Positions 48,194-57,406 of a DNA stretch of 64,000 nucleotides are shown here, in pieces (the first letter of the stretch is position 1; the number at the start of each line of letters is the position of its first letter). The position numbers were made by a program, and so were the translations under genes. Origin of the DNA: Paenibacillus tianmuensis. GTDB lineage: Bacteria; Bacillota; Bacilli; Paenibacillales; NBRC-103111. The notes beneath the pieces were generated by a model. That model was given only the letters and a program-made list of their open reading frames with translations, made no database searches and was not told where the DNA came from. The stretch is taken from NCBI RefSeq assembly GCF_900100345.1, contig NZ_FMTT01000029.1:2366-66365 (forward strand), written 5' to 3'.

Positions 48194-49475
48194 GCTGGTC
48201 CCCTTCTTTCTTCAAACGAATTTCGATGGCCCGCGCATGCGCGTCCAGTCCTTCGTGACGGGCCAGCGTTATAATCTTCTCCCCATCGCGCAGCAACGCT
48301 TCCTTGCTGTAATAGATGACGCTCGACTTTTTCAGAAAATCGTCGACGTTCAGCGGCGACGAGAACCGTGCCGTGCCATTCGTCGGCAGCACGTGGTTCG
48401 GTCCCGCAAAATAGTCGCCCACCGGCTCCGAGCTGTAAGGCCCGAGGAAAATCGCCCCGGCATTCTCGATCCGGCTCAAATAATCGAACGGCTCACGCAC
48501 GATGATTTCTAAATGCTCCGGCGCCAGCCGGTTCACGGCGCGGACGCCTTCCTCGAGGTTGCCCACGGTCAAAATCGCGCCGTAATCGCGAATCGATTGC
48601 GCGGCAATGTCGCGGCGCGGCAGTTCACTTAACTGGCGGTCTACCTCCAGGCGAACCGCTTCAGCCAGCTCCTGCGACGGCGTGATGAGAATGGCCGAGG
48701 CCATCTCGTCGTGCTCGGCCTGCGACAGCAGGTCCGCCGCCACATAGGCGGCGTCCGCCGTTTCGTCCGCCAGAACGACGATCTCGCTCGGCCCGGCGAT
48801 GCTGTCGATGTCCACCGCGCCGAATACGCTGCGCTTCGCCAGCGCGACGTAGATGTTGCCGGGGCCGACGATTTTGTCCGCCGCCGGAATCGATTCCGTC
48901 CCATACGCCAGCGCAGCTACCGCCTGCGCGCCGCCGACGCGGTAGATTTCGCGCACGCCCGCTTCCGCGGCTGCAACGAGAATATGCGGGTTGATGCCCT
49001 CCACCCCGGCCGTAGCCGGAGGCGTCACCATCACGATTTCGGGCACGCCCGCAACCTGTGCCGGGATCGCGTTCATCAGCACCGACGACGGATACGCCGC
49101 CTTGCCGCCGGGCACATACAGCCCGACCCTACGCAGCGGGCGGATCACTTGGCCGAGAATGCTGCCGTCGACTTGCAGGTCCATCCACGAGTTGCGCATT
49201 TGCTTCTCATGGAAGCGGCGCACGTTTGCCGCCGCTTCACGCAGCGCCGCCAAGAAGCTCTCGTCCACCTGCGTATAGGCGACTTCAATCTCTTCCGGCG
49301 CAACGCGCAGCTCCTCGACTTTGACCCCGTCAAACAGCTGTGCGAACTTGCGCAGTGCGGTATCCCCGTTCCGGCGCACCTCTTCGATGATGCGCTGTAC
49401 ACTCTCGTTTTGCTCGGGCGTGCCGTATTCGACCTCACGCTGCAGCGAAAATTCCGATGCGGGCATCACTCTCAT
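48186..49475 (-). CDS. hisD: Histidinol dehydrogenase
   Basis: 429 residues. VGLYVPGGKAAYPSSVLMNA, VGPGNIYVALAKR, AGPSEIVVLAD, and the zinc and catalytic region LLSQAEHD, NRLAPEHLEI and PTNGTARFSSPLNVDDFLKK. Last two steps, histidinol to histidine with NAD. Confidence 0.97.
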   Translation of the reverse strand: MRVMPASEFSLQREVEYGTPEQNESVQRIIEEVRRNGDTALRKFAQLFDGVKVEELRVAPEEIEVAYTQVDESFLAALREAAANVRRFHEKQMRNSWMDLQVDGSILGQVIRPLRRVGLYVPGGKAAYPSSVLMNAIPAQVAGVPEIVMVTPPATAGVEGINPHILVAAAEAGVREIYRVGGAQAVAALAYGTESIPAADKIVGPGNIYVALAKRSVFGAVDIDSIAGPSEIVVLADETADAAYVAADLLSQAEHDEMASAILITPSQELAEAVRLEVDRQLSELPRRDIAAQSIRDYGAILTVGNLEEGVRAVNRLAPEHLEIIVREPFDYLSRIENAGAIFLGPYSSEPVGDYFAGPNHVLPTNGTARFSSPLNVDDFLKKSSVIYYSKEALLRDGEKIITLARHEGLDAHARAIEIRLKKEGDQRG

Positions 49476-49542
49476 GACCGCGGCCTCCTTTGATGTATGC
49501 GAATTCTGTTTCTCTTTCCTTCAATATAATCGGCCTATGAAG

Positions 49543-50184
49543 CTATACCGTTGCCGTCACAGCGGCAATGACCGGCTGCAGCCGGTCACAGAGCGCCTGA
49601 ATAGCGTCGTTTTTCATCCGGTAGCTGACGCGGTTGGCAATGAGCCGGCTTGTAATCGCAAAAATTTGCTCATGCTCGGCCAGCCCGTTTTCCCGGATCG
49701 TGCTGCCGGTCTCCACCATATCGACGATCCGGTCGGCCAGACCGATCAGCGGGGCCAGCTCGATCGAGCCGTTCAGCTTGATGACCTCCACCTGCTGTCC
49801 TTGCTCCCGAAAATATTGCGAAGCCACATTCGGATATTTCGTCGCCACCCGCGGGTTGAGCACCGGCTGCCAATCCGGCAGCCCGATGACGGACATGCGG
49901 CAGCGCGCAATTCCGAGATCCAGCAGCTCGTATACGTCCCGGTTCTCCTCCATCAGCACGTCTTTGCCGACGACGCCGATATCCGCCACGCCGTATTCGA
50001 CGTAGGTTGGCACATCGACCGGCTTCGCCATAATGAATTCCATCCGCGCCTCCGGCACGGCAATAATCAGCTTGCGCGAATCGTCCGTCTCCTCGGGGAT
50101 GGCGAGCCCCGCTTCGCGGAACAGCTTGGAAGCCTGCTTATAAATACGCCCTTTGGGCATTGCCACCTTCAATAAGTCCTGCAT
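49543..50184 (-). CDS. hisG: ATP phosphoribosyltransferase, short form
   Basis: 213 residues. This short form lacks the C-terminal regulatory domain and needs His[18 protein letters not shown], then [20 protein letters not shown] and the PRPP loop [15 protein letters not shown]. First, committed step. 13 bases after hisZ. Confidence 0.97.
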   Translation of the reverse strand: MQDLLKVAMPKGRIYKQASKLFREAGLAIPEETDDSRKLIIAVPEARMEFIMAKPVDVPTYVEYGVADIGVVGKDVLMEENRDVYELLDLGIARCRMSVIGLPDWQPVLNPRVATKYPNVASQYFREQGQQVEVIKLNGSIELAPLIGLADRIVDMVETGSTIRENGLAEHEQIFAITSRLIANRVSYRMKNDAIQALCDRLQPVIAAVTATV

Positions 50185-50197
50185 GCACTACCCCTCC

Positions 50198-51412
50198 TTA
50201 CTCCGTAAACGATATGATGTCGCCATAGCGGGAGCCGTGCACTTGCAGCACGCCGTCTGCTTGCCGTACCACATTCAGTCCTTGTTGTCCGTCTTCTAGA
50301 AGACGCGTCTCCGCAATAAAGCCTTCTCGCGAGCGGTACTCCCTTGCCTTAGCCAACGCTTTGGCCCGATGAGGCTCCTTGTAGACGATCAGCACACGCT
50401 GCGGGGCTTCTTCCGTTTTGCTTTTACCGATCACTTCCAAGATCCGGTTCGTCTTCAGCCCGAAACCCGTCGCCGGCGCCGGACGCCCGAACTGCGCCAG
50501 CAGGTTGTCGTACCGTCCCCCGCTGCATACGGGAAAGCCCAGATCCGCAGCGTAGCCTTCGAACGTCATTCCCGTATAGTACGAGAAATCGCCGATCATC
50601 GTCAGATCGATCAGCACATGCTCGCAGACGCCATACGCTTCCAGCACGTCCCAGATTTCGCACAGATGCGCAATCGCATGCTGTGCGACGGGGTCTTTTG
50701 TCACCTGCCGCGCCTGATTGCAGATTTCCCGCCCGCCGCGCAGCCGGAGAATGCCTTCCAACTCCTGCTGCACTTCGCGAGGAAGGCCAAGCGACTTGAT
50801 CGTCTCCCGGTAGCCGACGTGATCGCGGCTGAGCAGACACGCTTTCAGCGCGGTCTGTGCATCCTGACGTTGCTGCAGCATCTCTTGGAACAAGCCGTTG
50901 AGGAAGCCCACATGGCCGAGGGCGATCTTGAACTGCTGCACACCCGCTGCTTGCAAGCAAGCGATGGCCAAGGCGATTACCTCGGCATCGGCTTCGCTGG
51001 AAGCATCGCCTATGAGCTCCACGCCCGTCTGGAAAAACTCCGCATCCCGTCCCGCCTCGGCTTCGAACGCCCGAAATACGTTCGCTTGATACGAGAGCCG
51101 CAGCGGAAACGGATGCTCCTTGAGCAGCGAGGAAGCAACCCGGGCGATCGGCGCCGTCATATCGGAACGCATCACAAGCGTCGTACCGTTCCGGTCCAGC
51201 AGCTTGAACAGCTTTTTGTCCTCCGTCGAGCTGGCGACCCCAACGGTATCGTAATACTCCAGAGTAGGAGTAATAATTTCTCTATAGCCCCAGCGCTCCA
51301 TGCACTGCATGACTTTATATTCGATGCGGCGGAGCTTGGCCGCCGCTTCGGGGAGGTAATCTTTTACGCCTGTTGGCTTTTCAAACACCTTCGGTTTGGA
51401 CACCGTCTTCAC
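50198..51412 (-). CDS. hisZ: ATP phosphoribosyltransferase regulatory subunit HisZ
   Basis: 404 residues, a paralogue of class II histidyl-tRNA synthetase. PTGVKDYLPEAAAKLRRIEY (motif 1 region), RSDMTAPIARVASS, and GGRYDNLLAQFGRPAPATGF (motif 3 region). It lacks tRNA-synthetase function and forms the HisG8Z complex. First gene of the his operon, with the promoter at 51476-51505. Confidence 0.95.
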   Translation of the reverse strand: MKTVSKPKVFEKPTGVKDYLPEAAAKLRRIEYKVMQCMERWGYREIITPTLEYYDTVGVASSTEDKKLFKLLDRNGTTLVMRSDMTAPIARVASSLLKEHPFPLRLSYQANVFRAFEAEAGRDAEFFQTGVELIGDASSEADAEVIALAIACLQAAGVQQFKIALGHVGFLNGLFQEMLQQRQDAQTALKACLLSRDHVGYRETIKSLGLPREVQQELEGILRLRGGREICNQARQVTKDPVAQHAIAHLCEIWDVLEAYGVCEHVLIDLTMIGDFSYYTGMTFEGYAADLGFPVCSGGRYDNLLAQFGRPAPATGFGLKTNRILEVIGKSKTEEAPQRVLIVYKEPHRAKALAKAREYRSREGFIAETRLLEDGQQGLNVVRQADGVLQVHGSRYGDIISFTE

Positions 51413-51475
51413 CCTGCTATCTTTAATTTTGCTTTAGTGCGCTACCATGCTACCAAAATAAAGAATGTAATCGTA

Positions 51476-51505
51476 AGTTTATCACGGGAGCGCTTGATTC
51501 GTCAA
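51476..51505 (-). promoter_or_regulatory. Probable his operon promoter
   Basis: On the minus strand TTGACG (51505-51500), 18 bases, TAAACT (51481-51476), 65 bases before hisZ. Leader too short for a T-box; I see none. Confidence 0.45.
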
Positions 51506-51527
51506 TGATCCGCTTGCATGGAGCCGG

Positions 51528-51556
51528 TTGCACGAATAAAGGCAAGAGCATATAAT
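51528..51556 (+). promoter_or_regulatory. Promoter of the antisense antitoxin RNA
   Basis: TTGCAC (51528-51533), 17 bases, TATAAT (51551-51556): a near-consensus vegetative promoter with no gene downstream on the plus strand. Confidence 0.7.
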
Positions 51557-51562
51557 AAACAA

Positions 51563-51690
51563 TACAAAGGAGCAACGGCGGCTACCGTTCTCCCTTGGTA
51601 CAATAACCGCTTCAAAGGCGGTTGGCTGAATAAGGAATGATCGTGAAATAGACCGTGTTCCCTGTGTAATGGGCGGTCTATTTCTTTTTG
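51563..51690 (+). ncRNA. Type I antitoxin RNA (RatA-like)
   Basis: The predicted RNA runs from about seven bases after TATAAT (51556) to the terminator at 51645-51689 (perfect 11-base stem GAAATAGACCG, then T5). An internal hairpin (AACCGC-like arms, about 51605-51623) adds structure. Its 3' part is complementary to the end of the toxin gene at 51678-51791, the txpA/ratA arrangement. Boundaries are inferred. Confidence 0.6.
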
Positions 51691-51791
51691 TTTTGGATAA
51701 GAGCGACAATGATGTTAACTATCAGCGTGAGCAGCGCAATAAGCAGCATCCCGAAGCCGATCATTAAAGTCAGCGTGTCCTTAGCCTCCAC
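51678..51791 (-). CDS. Putative holin-like type I toxin
   Basis: 37 residues from GTG 51791, seven bases after GGGAGGAG. The sequence has the hallmark of the holin-like toxin family (Hol_Tox): TLMIGFGMLLIALLTLIVNI, then a basic tail QNKKK. One membrane helix. Promoter TTGCAA-17-TATAAT lies at 51860-51888. The stop codon lies in the stem of the antisense terminator. When not silenced by the antisense RNA such proteins damage the membrane. Confidence 0.8.
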   Translation of the reverse strand: MEAKDTLTLMIGFGMLLIALLTLIVNIIVALIQNKKK

Positions 51792-51859
51792 AGGCATCTC
51801 CTCCCTTCCGGGAGATTAGCCGACCGCCCTTGCAAGCCTTTTTATTGTACAAGCCGTAT

Positions 51860-51888
51860 TATAGAGCAAATTGTTAACTTTTGCAAAA
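51860..51888 (-). promoter_or_regulatory. Promoter of the holin-like toxin gene
   Basis: On the minus strand TTGCAA (51888-51883), 17 bases, TATAAT (51865-51860). Gives a leader of about 60 bases. Confidence 0.7.
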
Positions 51889-51920
51889 TGTTAAATTTGC
51901 AATAGATAAAACGTGCCCAC

Positions 51921-52427
51921 TCATCTATCCTGCTCCGTCATGCGCACATCCTCCCGGATCACCTGAAGCGGATTCCCCGCCACAAAGCTGTACGGCGCAA
52001 CATCCTTATGCACGACCGAGCCCGCGCCCACGACCGCATGATCGCCAATCGTCACCCCGGGCAAAATCGTCGTATTCGCTCCGATCATCACATGCGACCC
52101 GATTTTCACCCGCCCGAGTCGGTATTCCTTGATCAAATACTCATGCGTCAAAATCGTCGAATTGTAACCGATAATCGTATTGTCTCCGACCTCGATCTTC
52201 TCCGGAAAAAAAACATCCACCATCACCATTAACGCAAAGGAGGCATGCTCCCCTACCTTCATCCCAAGCACGTGGCGGTAAATCCACCGTTTCATTGGCA
52301 AGGAGGGCGCATACCTGGATATTTGGATAAAAATAAAATTGCGGACCGCCTTGAAACGGCTGATCGTCTTATAAACCTGCCACAGCGAGTTCGGCCCTTC
52401 CACCGGATATTTGTCCGTGTTTCTCAA
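51921..52427 (-). CDS. yvoF: Hexapeptide-repeat acyltransferase (YvoF-like)
   Basis: 168 residues. A left-handed beta-helix acetyltransferase: KIEVGDNTIIGYNSTILTHE, KIGSHVMIGANTTILPGVTI, GDHAVVGAGSVVHKDVAPYS, SFVAGNPLQVI. Same locus as Bacillus yvoF, next to ppaX. Acceptor unknown. Confidence 0.88.
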   Translation of the reverse strand: MRNTDKYPVEGPNSLWQVYKTISRFKAVRNFIFIQISRYAPSLPMKRWIYRHVLGMKVGEHASFALMVMVDVFFPEKIEVGDNTIIGYNSTILTHEYLIKEYRLGRVKIGSHVMIGANTTILPGVTIGDHAVVGAGSVVHKDVAPYSFVAGNPLQVIREDVRMTEQDR

Positions 52428-52430
52428 GCG

Positions 52431-53078
52431 CTACTTCCCCTCGATCCCGACAATCGGCACAATATCGCGCATATCCTGAATGATATGGGTCGGGTTATAC
52501 TGTTTCAAATATTCGGTCCCTTTCAGCGACCAAGCGACCGCTACCGACGGAATGCCCGCATTGTGCGCCGCTTCGATATCATAGTGGCTGTCGCCGACCA
52601 TCAGCGCGGACGAGAGATCGCCGCCGAGCTCCCGAACCGCTTTATGAATCCCTTCCGGGTCCGGCTTCGCTTTCCCGACATCGTCCACCGTTACGACCGT
52701 GCTGAAGTAGTCGTACAGCCCCGTCAGCTTCAGCCCCATTTCCGTCGTCTGCCGGATTTTGCTTGTCACCACGCCCAGCTTGACGCCGGCGGCATGGAGC
52801 TTGGCCAGCGTCTCGCGAACATAAGGAAATTCCCGCACCAGTTCGTCGTGATGCGCAATGTTAAACGTCCGGTACTTTTGCACCAAATCGTCCACCTGCT
52901 CCCGTCCGGAGAAGAACACCATCTGCTCGATCAACGGTCGTCCCATGTTCGGCACAATGTGTTCCCGAGTTACCGGCTCTGCAGTTATTCCCTCAAACGT
53001 ATGCAAGAACGACTGAATAATCAGCTCGTTCGTATCGACAATCGTTCCATCCAGATCAAATAACACCGTTTGTATCAT
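52431..53078 (-). CDS. ppaX: Pyrophosphatase PpaX
   Basis: 215 residues, HAD family. Motif I LFDLDGTIVDTNELII, motif II VTSKI, motif III and IV KPDPEGIHKAV, then LMVGDSHYDIEAAHNAGIPS. In Bacillus it hydrolyses the pyrophosphate made by HprK when it dephosphorylates Ser46-HPr. Between yvoF and lgt. Confidence 0.93.
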   Translation of the reverse strand: MIQTVLFDLDGTIVDTNELIIQSFLHTFEGITAEPVTREHIVPNMGRPLIEQMVFFSGREQVDDLVQKYRTFNIAHHDELVREFPYVRETLAKLHAAGVKLGVVTSKIRQTTEMGLKLTGLYDYFSTVVTVDDVGKAKPDPEGIHKAVRELGGDLSSALMVGDSHYDIEAAHNAGIPSVAVAWSLKGTEYLKQYNPTHIIQDMRDIVPIVGIEGK

Positions 53079-53082
53079 ACTG

Positions 53083-54078
53083 CTACTCCTTTGCCTTTAT
53101 GTCTGCTTCCTTGGTGCCATTCGGCCGAGTGTCTGCATCGCCGGCTTTGCTCGCTTCCTCCGGGGCTTGTCCGATCCGTACAATCGGAGCGCTATAGCGC
53201 TCCGAAGCTGCGCCCGTCCGGCGGCGAACGATGATCAGCACAAACGCGGCCAGCACGATCAGCACCGCCAGAAGCTGCGAAATCCGCACATTGCCTCCGT
53301 AGGTCATGAATCCGGGCTCGAAGCCGAAAGCTGTCATCGGCGACCACATGCCGTTCATCAGCGCGGCCAGCCAGCTTGGTCCCGTAAAATCGAGACTGTC
53401 CGTCCGCAGGCCTTCTACGAAAAACCGCCCGATCGAATACCAGATAAAATAACTGAAGAAGAGCTCTCCCGCCCGCAAAAACGAACGCCGACGCAGCACG
53501 AACAGCAGAAGGAGTCCCGCGACGTTCCAAAGCGACTCATATAAAAACGTCGGATGGTAATACTGGCCTTCAATAAGCATTTGATTGACGATCCAATCCG
53601 GCAGATGCAGGTTGTTCCTGAGGAACGATTCAGCTACCACCCCGCCGTGCGCTTCCTGATTAATAAAATTGCCCCAACGCCCGATCGCTTGTCCGATGAT
53701 TAGGCCAGGCGCGCAGATATCGGCAATGCGCCAGAACGAGTAGCCTTTCCGCCGCACGTAAATGACTGCCGCGATAATGGCGCCGATCAACGCTCCGTAG
53801 ATAGCAATACCGCCTTCCCAAACGGCAAAGACTTTCCACAGATTATCTTGGTAATCCTCCCATTTGAAAGCGACATAGTAAATTCTTGCGCCAACGATCG
53901 CCGACGGTACCCCGATCAGCACCAGATCCATGAAGAAGTCCGGGGACATGCGGAACCGTTTCCCTTCTCGAATCGCGAGCAGCAGACCGACCAGCGCCGC
54001 CGTCCCTAAGATGATGCCGTACCAACGGACGCTTAACGGACCGATGGAAAAAGCAATCGGATTAATCGCGAGAAACAT
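53083..54078 (-). CDS. lgt: Prolipoprotein diacylglyceryl transferase
   Basis: 331 residues, about 7 membrane helices. IGPLSVRWYGIILGTAALVG, the signature GRWGNFINQEAHGG, and the C-terminal helix. It adds diacylglycerol to the lipobox Cys of prolipoproteins. The tail beyond 290 is hydrophilic and longer than usual (about 40 residues). Confidence 0.96.
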   Translation of the reverse strand: MFLAINPIAFSIGPLSVRWYGIILGTAALVGLLLAIREGKRFRMSPDFFMDLVLIGVPSAIVGARIYYVAFKWEDYQDNLWKVFAVWEGGIAIYGALIGAIIAAVIYVRRKGYSFWRIADICAPGLIIGQAIGRWGNFINQEAHGGVVAESFLRNNLHLPDWIVNQMLIEGQYYHPTFLYESLWNVAGLLLLFVLRRRSFLRAGELFFSYFIWYSIGRFFVEGLRTDSLDFTGPSWLAALMNGMWSPMTAFGFEPGFMTYGGNVRISQLLAVLIVLAAFVLIIVRRRTGAASERYSAPIVRIGQAPEEASKAGDADTRPNGTKEADIKAKE

Positions 54079-54135
54079 GCTTGTGACTCCTTCCTTATAC
54101 CAAAAATTGTCCGCCCCTCCATTCGGGGCCTCCCC

Positions 54136-55074
54136 TTACAAATCGTCCATGTCCTCGGCCAGCGACTCGGTCAATTTATTCGTAAACTGCAGGGCGGCGT
54201 TATAACCCATCCGTTTCAAGCGGTAGTTCATCGCCGCAACTTCAATAATAACCGCCAAGTTTCGTCCCGGCCGAACCGGAATCGTCACGAGCGGTATGTT
54301 CGTATCAATAATCTGCGTCGTTTCCTCGTCCAGGCCGAGCCGGTCGTACTGCTTGTCCTGCTGCCATGTCTCCAGTTTGACGACCACAGATATTTTCTTC
54401 TCGGTACGCACCGCACCGGCGCCGAACAGCGTCATGACGTTAATAATTCCGATGCCGCGGATTTCAAGCAGGTGCCGAATTAATTCGGGCGCGTTGCCGA
54501 TCAACTGATGGTCGGCCGTTTGACGGATTTCGACCGCATCGTCCGCGATCAGCCGGTGTCCCCGCTTCACCAGCTCCAACGCCGTTTCGCTTTTGCCGAT
54601 CCCGCTGGACCCGGAAATCAGCATGCCGATACCATATACGTCGACCAGCACCCCATGAATCGTCGTGGTAGGGGCAAGCCGGTTTTCCAGAAAATTCGTT
54701 ACGCGGCTGGCCAAAATCGTCGTCGCCATCGCTGTCCGAACAACCGTGATTTGATGGTCGTTCGCCGCCGCCAGCAGCTCGATCGGCGCGTCCATCCCGC
54801 GGCTGATAATAATGCAAGGCGTTTCCTCCGGCGCGCACAGCCGGTGCATCCGGTCCATCCGCTCCTCCGATGACAACCCGTCGAAAAACGTCAGCTCCGT
54901 TTTGCCGAGAATTTGGACCCGGTCCGTCGGATGGAATTCGTAATATCCAGCCATCTCAAGCCCGGGACGGTACAAATCCGCCGTGACGATCGGACGCTTC
55001 AGTCCCTCTTCGCCGCAAATAATTTCCAGATGGAACTCTCTCACCAAATCCGATACTTTCACTTTTTTCGGCAT
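54136..55074 (-). CDS. hprK: HPr kinase/phosphorylase
   Basis: 312 residues. Walker [10 protein letters not shown] at about 154-162, IADDAVEI, and the HprK signature [19 protein letters not shown]. It phosphorylates and dephosphorylates Ser46 of HPr/Crh and so controls carbon catabolite repression. Partner proteins in the window: the Crh-like gene (34738) and ppaX (52431). Confidence 0.97.
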   Translation of the reverse strand: MPKKVKVSDLVREFHLEIICGEEGLKRPIVTADLYRPGLEMAGYYEFHPTDRVQILGKTELTFFDGLSSEERMDRMHRLCAPEETPCIIISRGMDAPIELLAAANDHQITVVRTAMATTILASRVTNFLENRLAPTTTIHGVLVDVYGIGMLISGSSGIGKSETALELVKRGHRLIADDAVEIRQTADHQLIGNAPELIRHLLEIRGIGIINVMTLFGAGAVRTEKKISVVVKLETWQQDKQYDRLGLDEETTQIIDTNIPLVTIPVRPGRNLAVIIEVAAMNYRLKRMGYNAALQFTNKLTESLAEDMDDL

Positions 55075-55132
55075 CGTGATCTTTCTCCTTTATATCCCAA
55101 TATCCTCATCCTAAAGGAATCAGCCTCATAAA

Positions 55133-56029
55133 TCAACCGGAAGAGGCCGTACGAAGCCCTCTCACCTGCTGGACGAACCGGTCCAGCGCAAGCGTCCCCG
55201 CCCGCTCCTCGCCCTGAATCAGCGACAACAAACGGGTCAGCCGCTGTCCGCGAATTCGCAGCTCCTTCAGTTCCTCCGTCGCAACCATTCGTCCTACAGT
55301 CCAGCGCGACAATACAGCAATGCCCAGTCCCGCCGCAACCGTCTCCTTGACGCCTTGTGTGCTGCTCAACACGTAAGCCCGCTGCACCCGCAGTCCCCAC
55401 TCGCGGATCAGCCGGTCGCTGTAGGCCCGGGTACCGGAGCCGACCTCGCGGAAGATCCAGACTTGATCCTGCAAAGCCTCCGGCGTCACTTCCCGGTACG
55501 CCACAAGCGGATGGCCTGCCGGGACGGCCACGATCATTTCGTCCTCCATGAACGTCTCCGAACGAATCCCCGGCCGCTGCAGCTCTCCTTCGACCAGCCC
55601 GACCTCCAGCTCGTGCGCCTGCACAAGCCGCTCGATTTCATCCGTATTGCCGACGGTGACCTGTACCTCCACCCCCGGATACAGCCGTGCGTAGCTCGCC
55701 AGCAACTTGGGCAGAAGAAACTCTCCGATCGTGAAGCTTGCCCCGACGCTCAAACTGCCGGAGACGACCTGGTTCAGCCTGTCGATCTCATGCTTCGCCG
55801 TCTCGTATTGCAGCAGTATCGCCTTCGCTTGACGATACAAGATTTCCCCCGCCTCCGTCAGCTTCACCCGCTTCGATGAACGATGAAGCAGCTTCGCCCC
55901 GAACTCGTTTTCCAAGCTGCGGATATGCATGCTGACTCCCGGCTGAGACAAATGCAGCAGCTCTGCGGCACGTGAAAAATGCTGCAGCTCCGCTACCGTC
56001 ACAAACACTTTTAATTGCTCGATGCTCAT
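55133..56029 (-). CDS. LysR-family regulator (CysL/YwfK-like)
   Basis: 298 residues. HTH MSIEQLKVFVTVAELQHFSR then HLSQPGVSMHIRSLENEFGA, followed by the effector domain (VSGSLSVGASFTIGEFLLPK, VQVTVGNTDEI). The start at 56029 is chosen from the family N-terminus, with GGGGAG upstream. It has no divergent partner here, so the target is unknown. Confidence 0.85.
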   Translation of the reverse strand: MSIEQLKVFVTVAELQHFSRAAELLHLSQPGVSMHIRSLENEFGAKLLHRSSKRVKLTEAGEILYRQAKAILLQYETAKHEIDRLNQVVSGSLSVGASFTIGEFLLPKLLASYARLYPGVEVQVTVGNTDEIERLVQAHELEVGLVEGELQRPGIRSETFMEDEMIVAVPAGHPLVAYREVTPEALQDQVWIFREVGSGTRAYSDRLIREWGLRVQRAYVLSSTQGVKETVAAGLGIAVLSRWTVGRMVATEELKELRIRGQRLTRLLSLIQGEERAGTLALDRFVQQVRGLRTASSG

Positions 56030-56138
56030 GAATTCCCCACTCCCCAGTTCTTCGTACAGCCGCGCTGTCCGGACGAACCCTTCATTCGTAGAGGCTACGC
56101 CTAGCATATCGCGATTTTCATTCCAATGCCAGCCGCAG

Positions 56139-56169
56139 CAAAAAAGGCCAGCCCGTCAGGACTGACCTT
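56139..56169 (-). terminator. msmX-like gene terminator
   Basis: Stem AAGGTCAG/CTGGCCTT (wobble pair) followed by a T-run on the minus strand, 20 bases past the ATPase stop. Confidence 0.7.
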
Positions 56170-56188
56170 TTATTCTGTTCGATACGCA

Positions 56189-57313
56189 TTAAGCGTTCAG
56201 CAATATGGAATTCGTCGTATCTTTATCGAAGAAGTGAACTTTGTTCATATCCACAGCAAGCTTTACGCCGGAGCCTTCTTTGGCGTTCGAACGGCCGTCT
56301 ACACGAACCACGGCGATTTGGCTGCCGATTCCGCTGAGGTGCAAGAGCATTTCATGACCAAGGTTCTCCGCTACTTCGACATGAGCGTTGATGATCGTGT
56401 TCGGAGAAGCTTCCATAAAGATCGCTTCTTCGTGGAAATCTTCCGGACGTACGCCCAGTACGACTTCCTTGCCGACATAACCTTTCTCGCGGAGGATTTT
56501 GGCTTTGCCTTCCGTTACTTCGACATTAAAGCCCGATGCTTTAAAGTACAAGCTGCCGCCTTGCTCAGCGAATGCGCCATGCACGAAGTTCATAGACGGG
56601 GAACCGATAAAGCCCGCTACGAACATGTTCACCGGATAGTTGTAGATCTCCTCCGGAGATGCCGCTTGTTGAATGATACCTTTATCCATAACGACGATCC
56701 GGTCGCCCATCGTCATCGCTTCCGTTTGGTCATGCGTTACGTAGATCGTCGTCGTTTCGAGACGTTTAACGAGCTTTGTGATTTCAGCGCGCATTTGTAC
56801 GCGCAGCTTCGCGTCCAAGTTGGACAGCGGTTCGTCCATCAGGAACACTTGCGGCTCACGGACAATCGCCCGGCCCAAGGCAACACGCTGACGCTGACCG
56901 CCGGAGAGCGCCTTCGGCTTACGGTCGAGCAAGTGCTCGATATCGAGAATTTTGGCCGCTTCGCGCACGCGAGCGTCGATGTCGGTTTTTTTGAATTTAC
57001 GCAGCTTCAAGCCGAATGCCATGTTTTGATATACGTTCATGTGGGGATACAAAGCGTAGGATTGGAATACCATCGCAATATCGCGGTCTTTCGGAGCGAC
57101 GTCGTTCACGAGACGATCGCCGATATACAGCTCGCCTTCCGTGATTTCCTCCAACCCGGCGATCATCCGCAGCGTCGTGGATTTACCGCAACCGGAAGCG
57201 CCTACCAGAACCAGAAATTCCTTGTCCTGAATATCAAGATGGAAGTCTTTTACCGTTGCTTCTTCTGCGCCCGGATATTTTTTGACGATGTGGTTCAAAC
57301 GTACACCTGCCAT
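56189..57313 (-). CDS. msmX: Carbohydrate ABC-transporter ATPase (MsmX/UgpC type)
   Basis: 374 residues. Walker [11 protein letters not shown], signature [20 protein letters not shown], Walker [18 protein letters not shown]-loop [14 protein letters not shown], then the C-terminal OB-fold domain ([16 protein letters not shown]). It stands alone without permeases, as MsmX does, so it probably energises several sugar importers. Symbol by similarity and context. Confidence 0.88.
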   Translation of the reverse strand: MAGVRLNHIVKKYPGAEEATVKDFHLDIQDKEFLVLVGASGCGKSTTLRMIAGLEEITEGELYIGDRLVNDVAPKDRDIAMVFQSYALYPHMNVYQNMAFGLKLRKFKKTDIDARVREAAKILDIEHLLDRKPKALSGGQRQRVALGRAIVREPQVFLMDEPLSNLDAKLRVQMRAEITKLVKRLETTTIYVTHDQTEAMTMGDRIVVMDKGIIQQAASPEEIYNYPVNMFVAGFIGSPSMNFVHGAFAEQGGSLYFKASGFNVEVTEGKAKILREKGYVGKEVVLGVRPEDFHEEAIFMEASPNTIINAHVEVAENLGHEMLLHLSGIGSQIAVVRVDGRSNAKEGSGVKLAVDMNKVHFFDKDTTNSILLNA

Positions 57314-57406
57314 GATTGATTCCCCCTACGAATTAGTATCGTGTTCATTGTTTAAATCATACCGTAACAAGGCGTATCATGACTATGCACAATCTTCACA
57401 AAAAAA

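Noticed and set aside
51413-51500. T-box or his leader attenuator before hisZ
   Set aside because: The leader is too short, and I see neither a T-box sequence nor a run of His codons.
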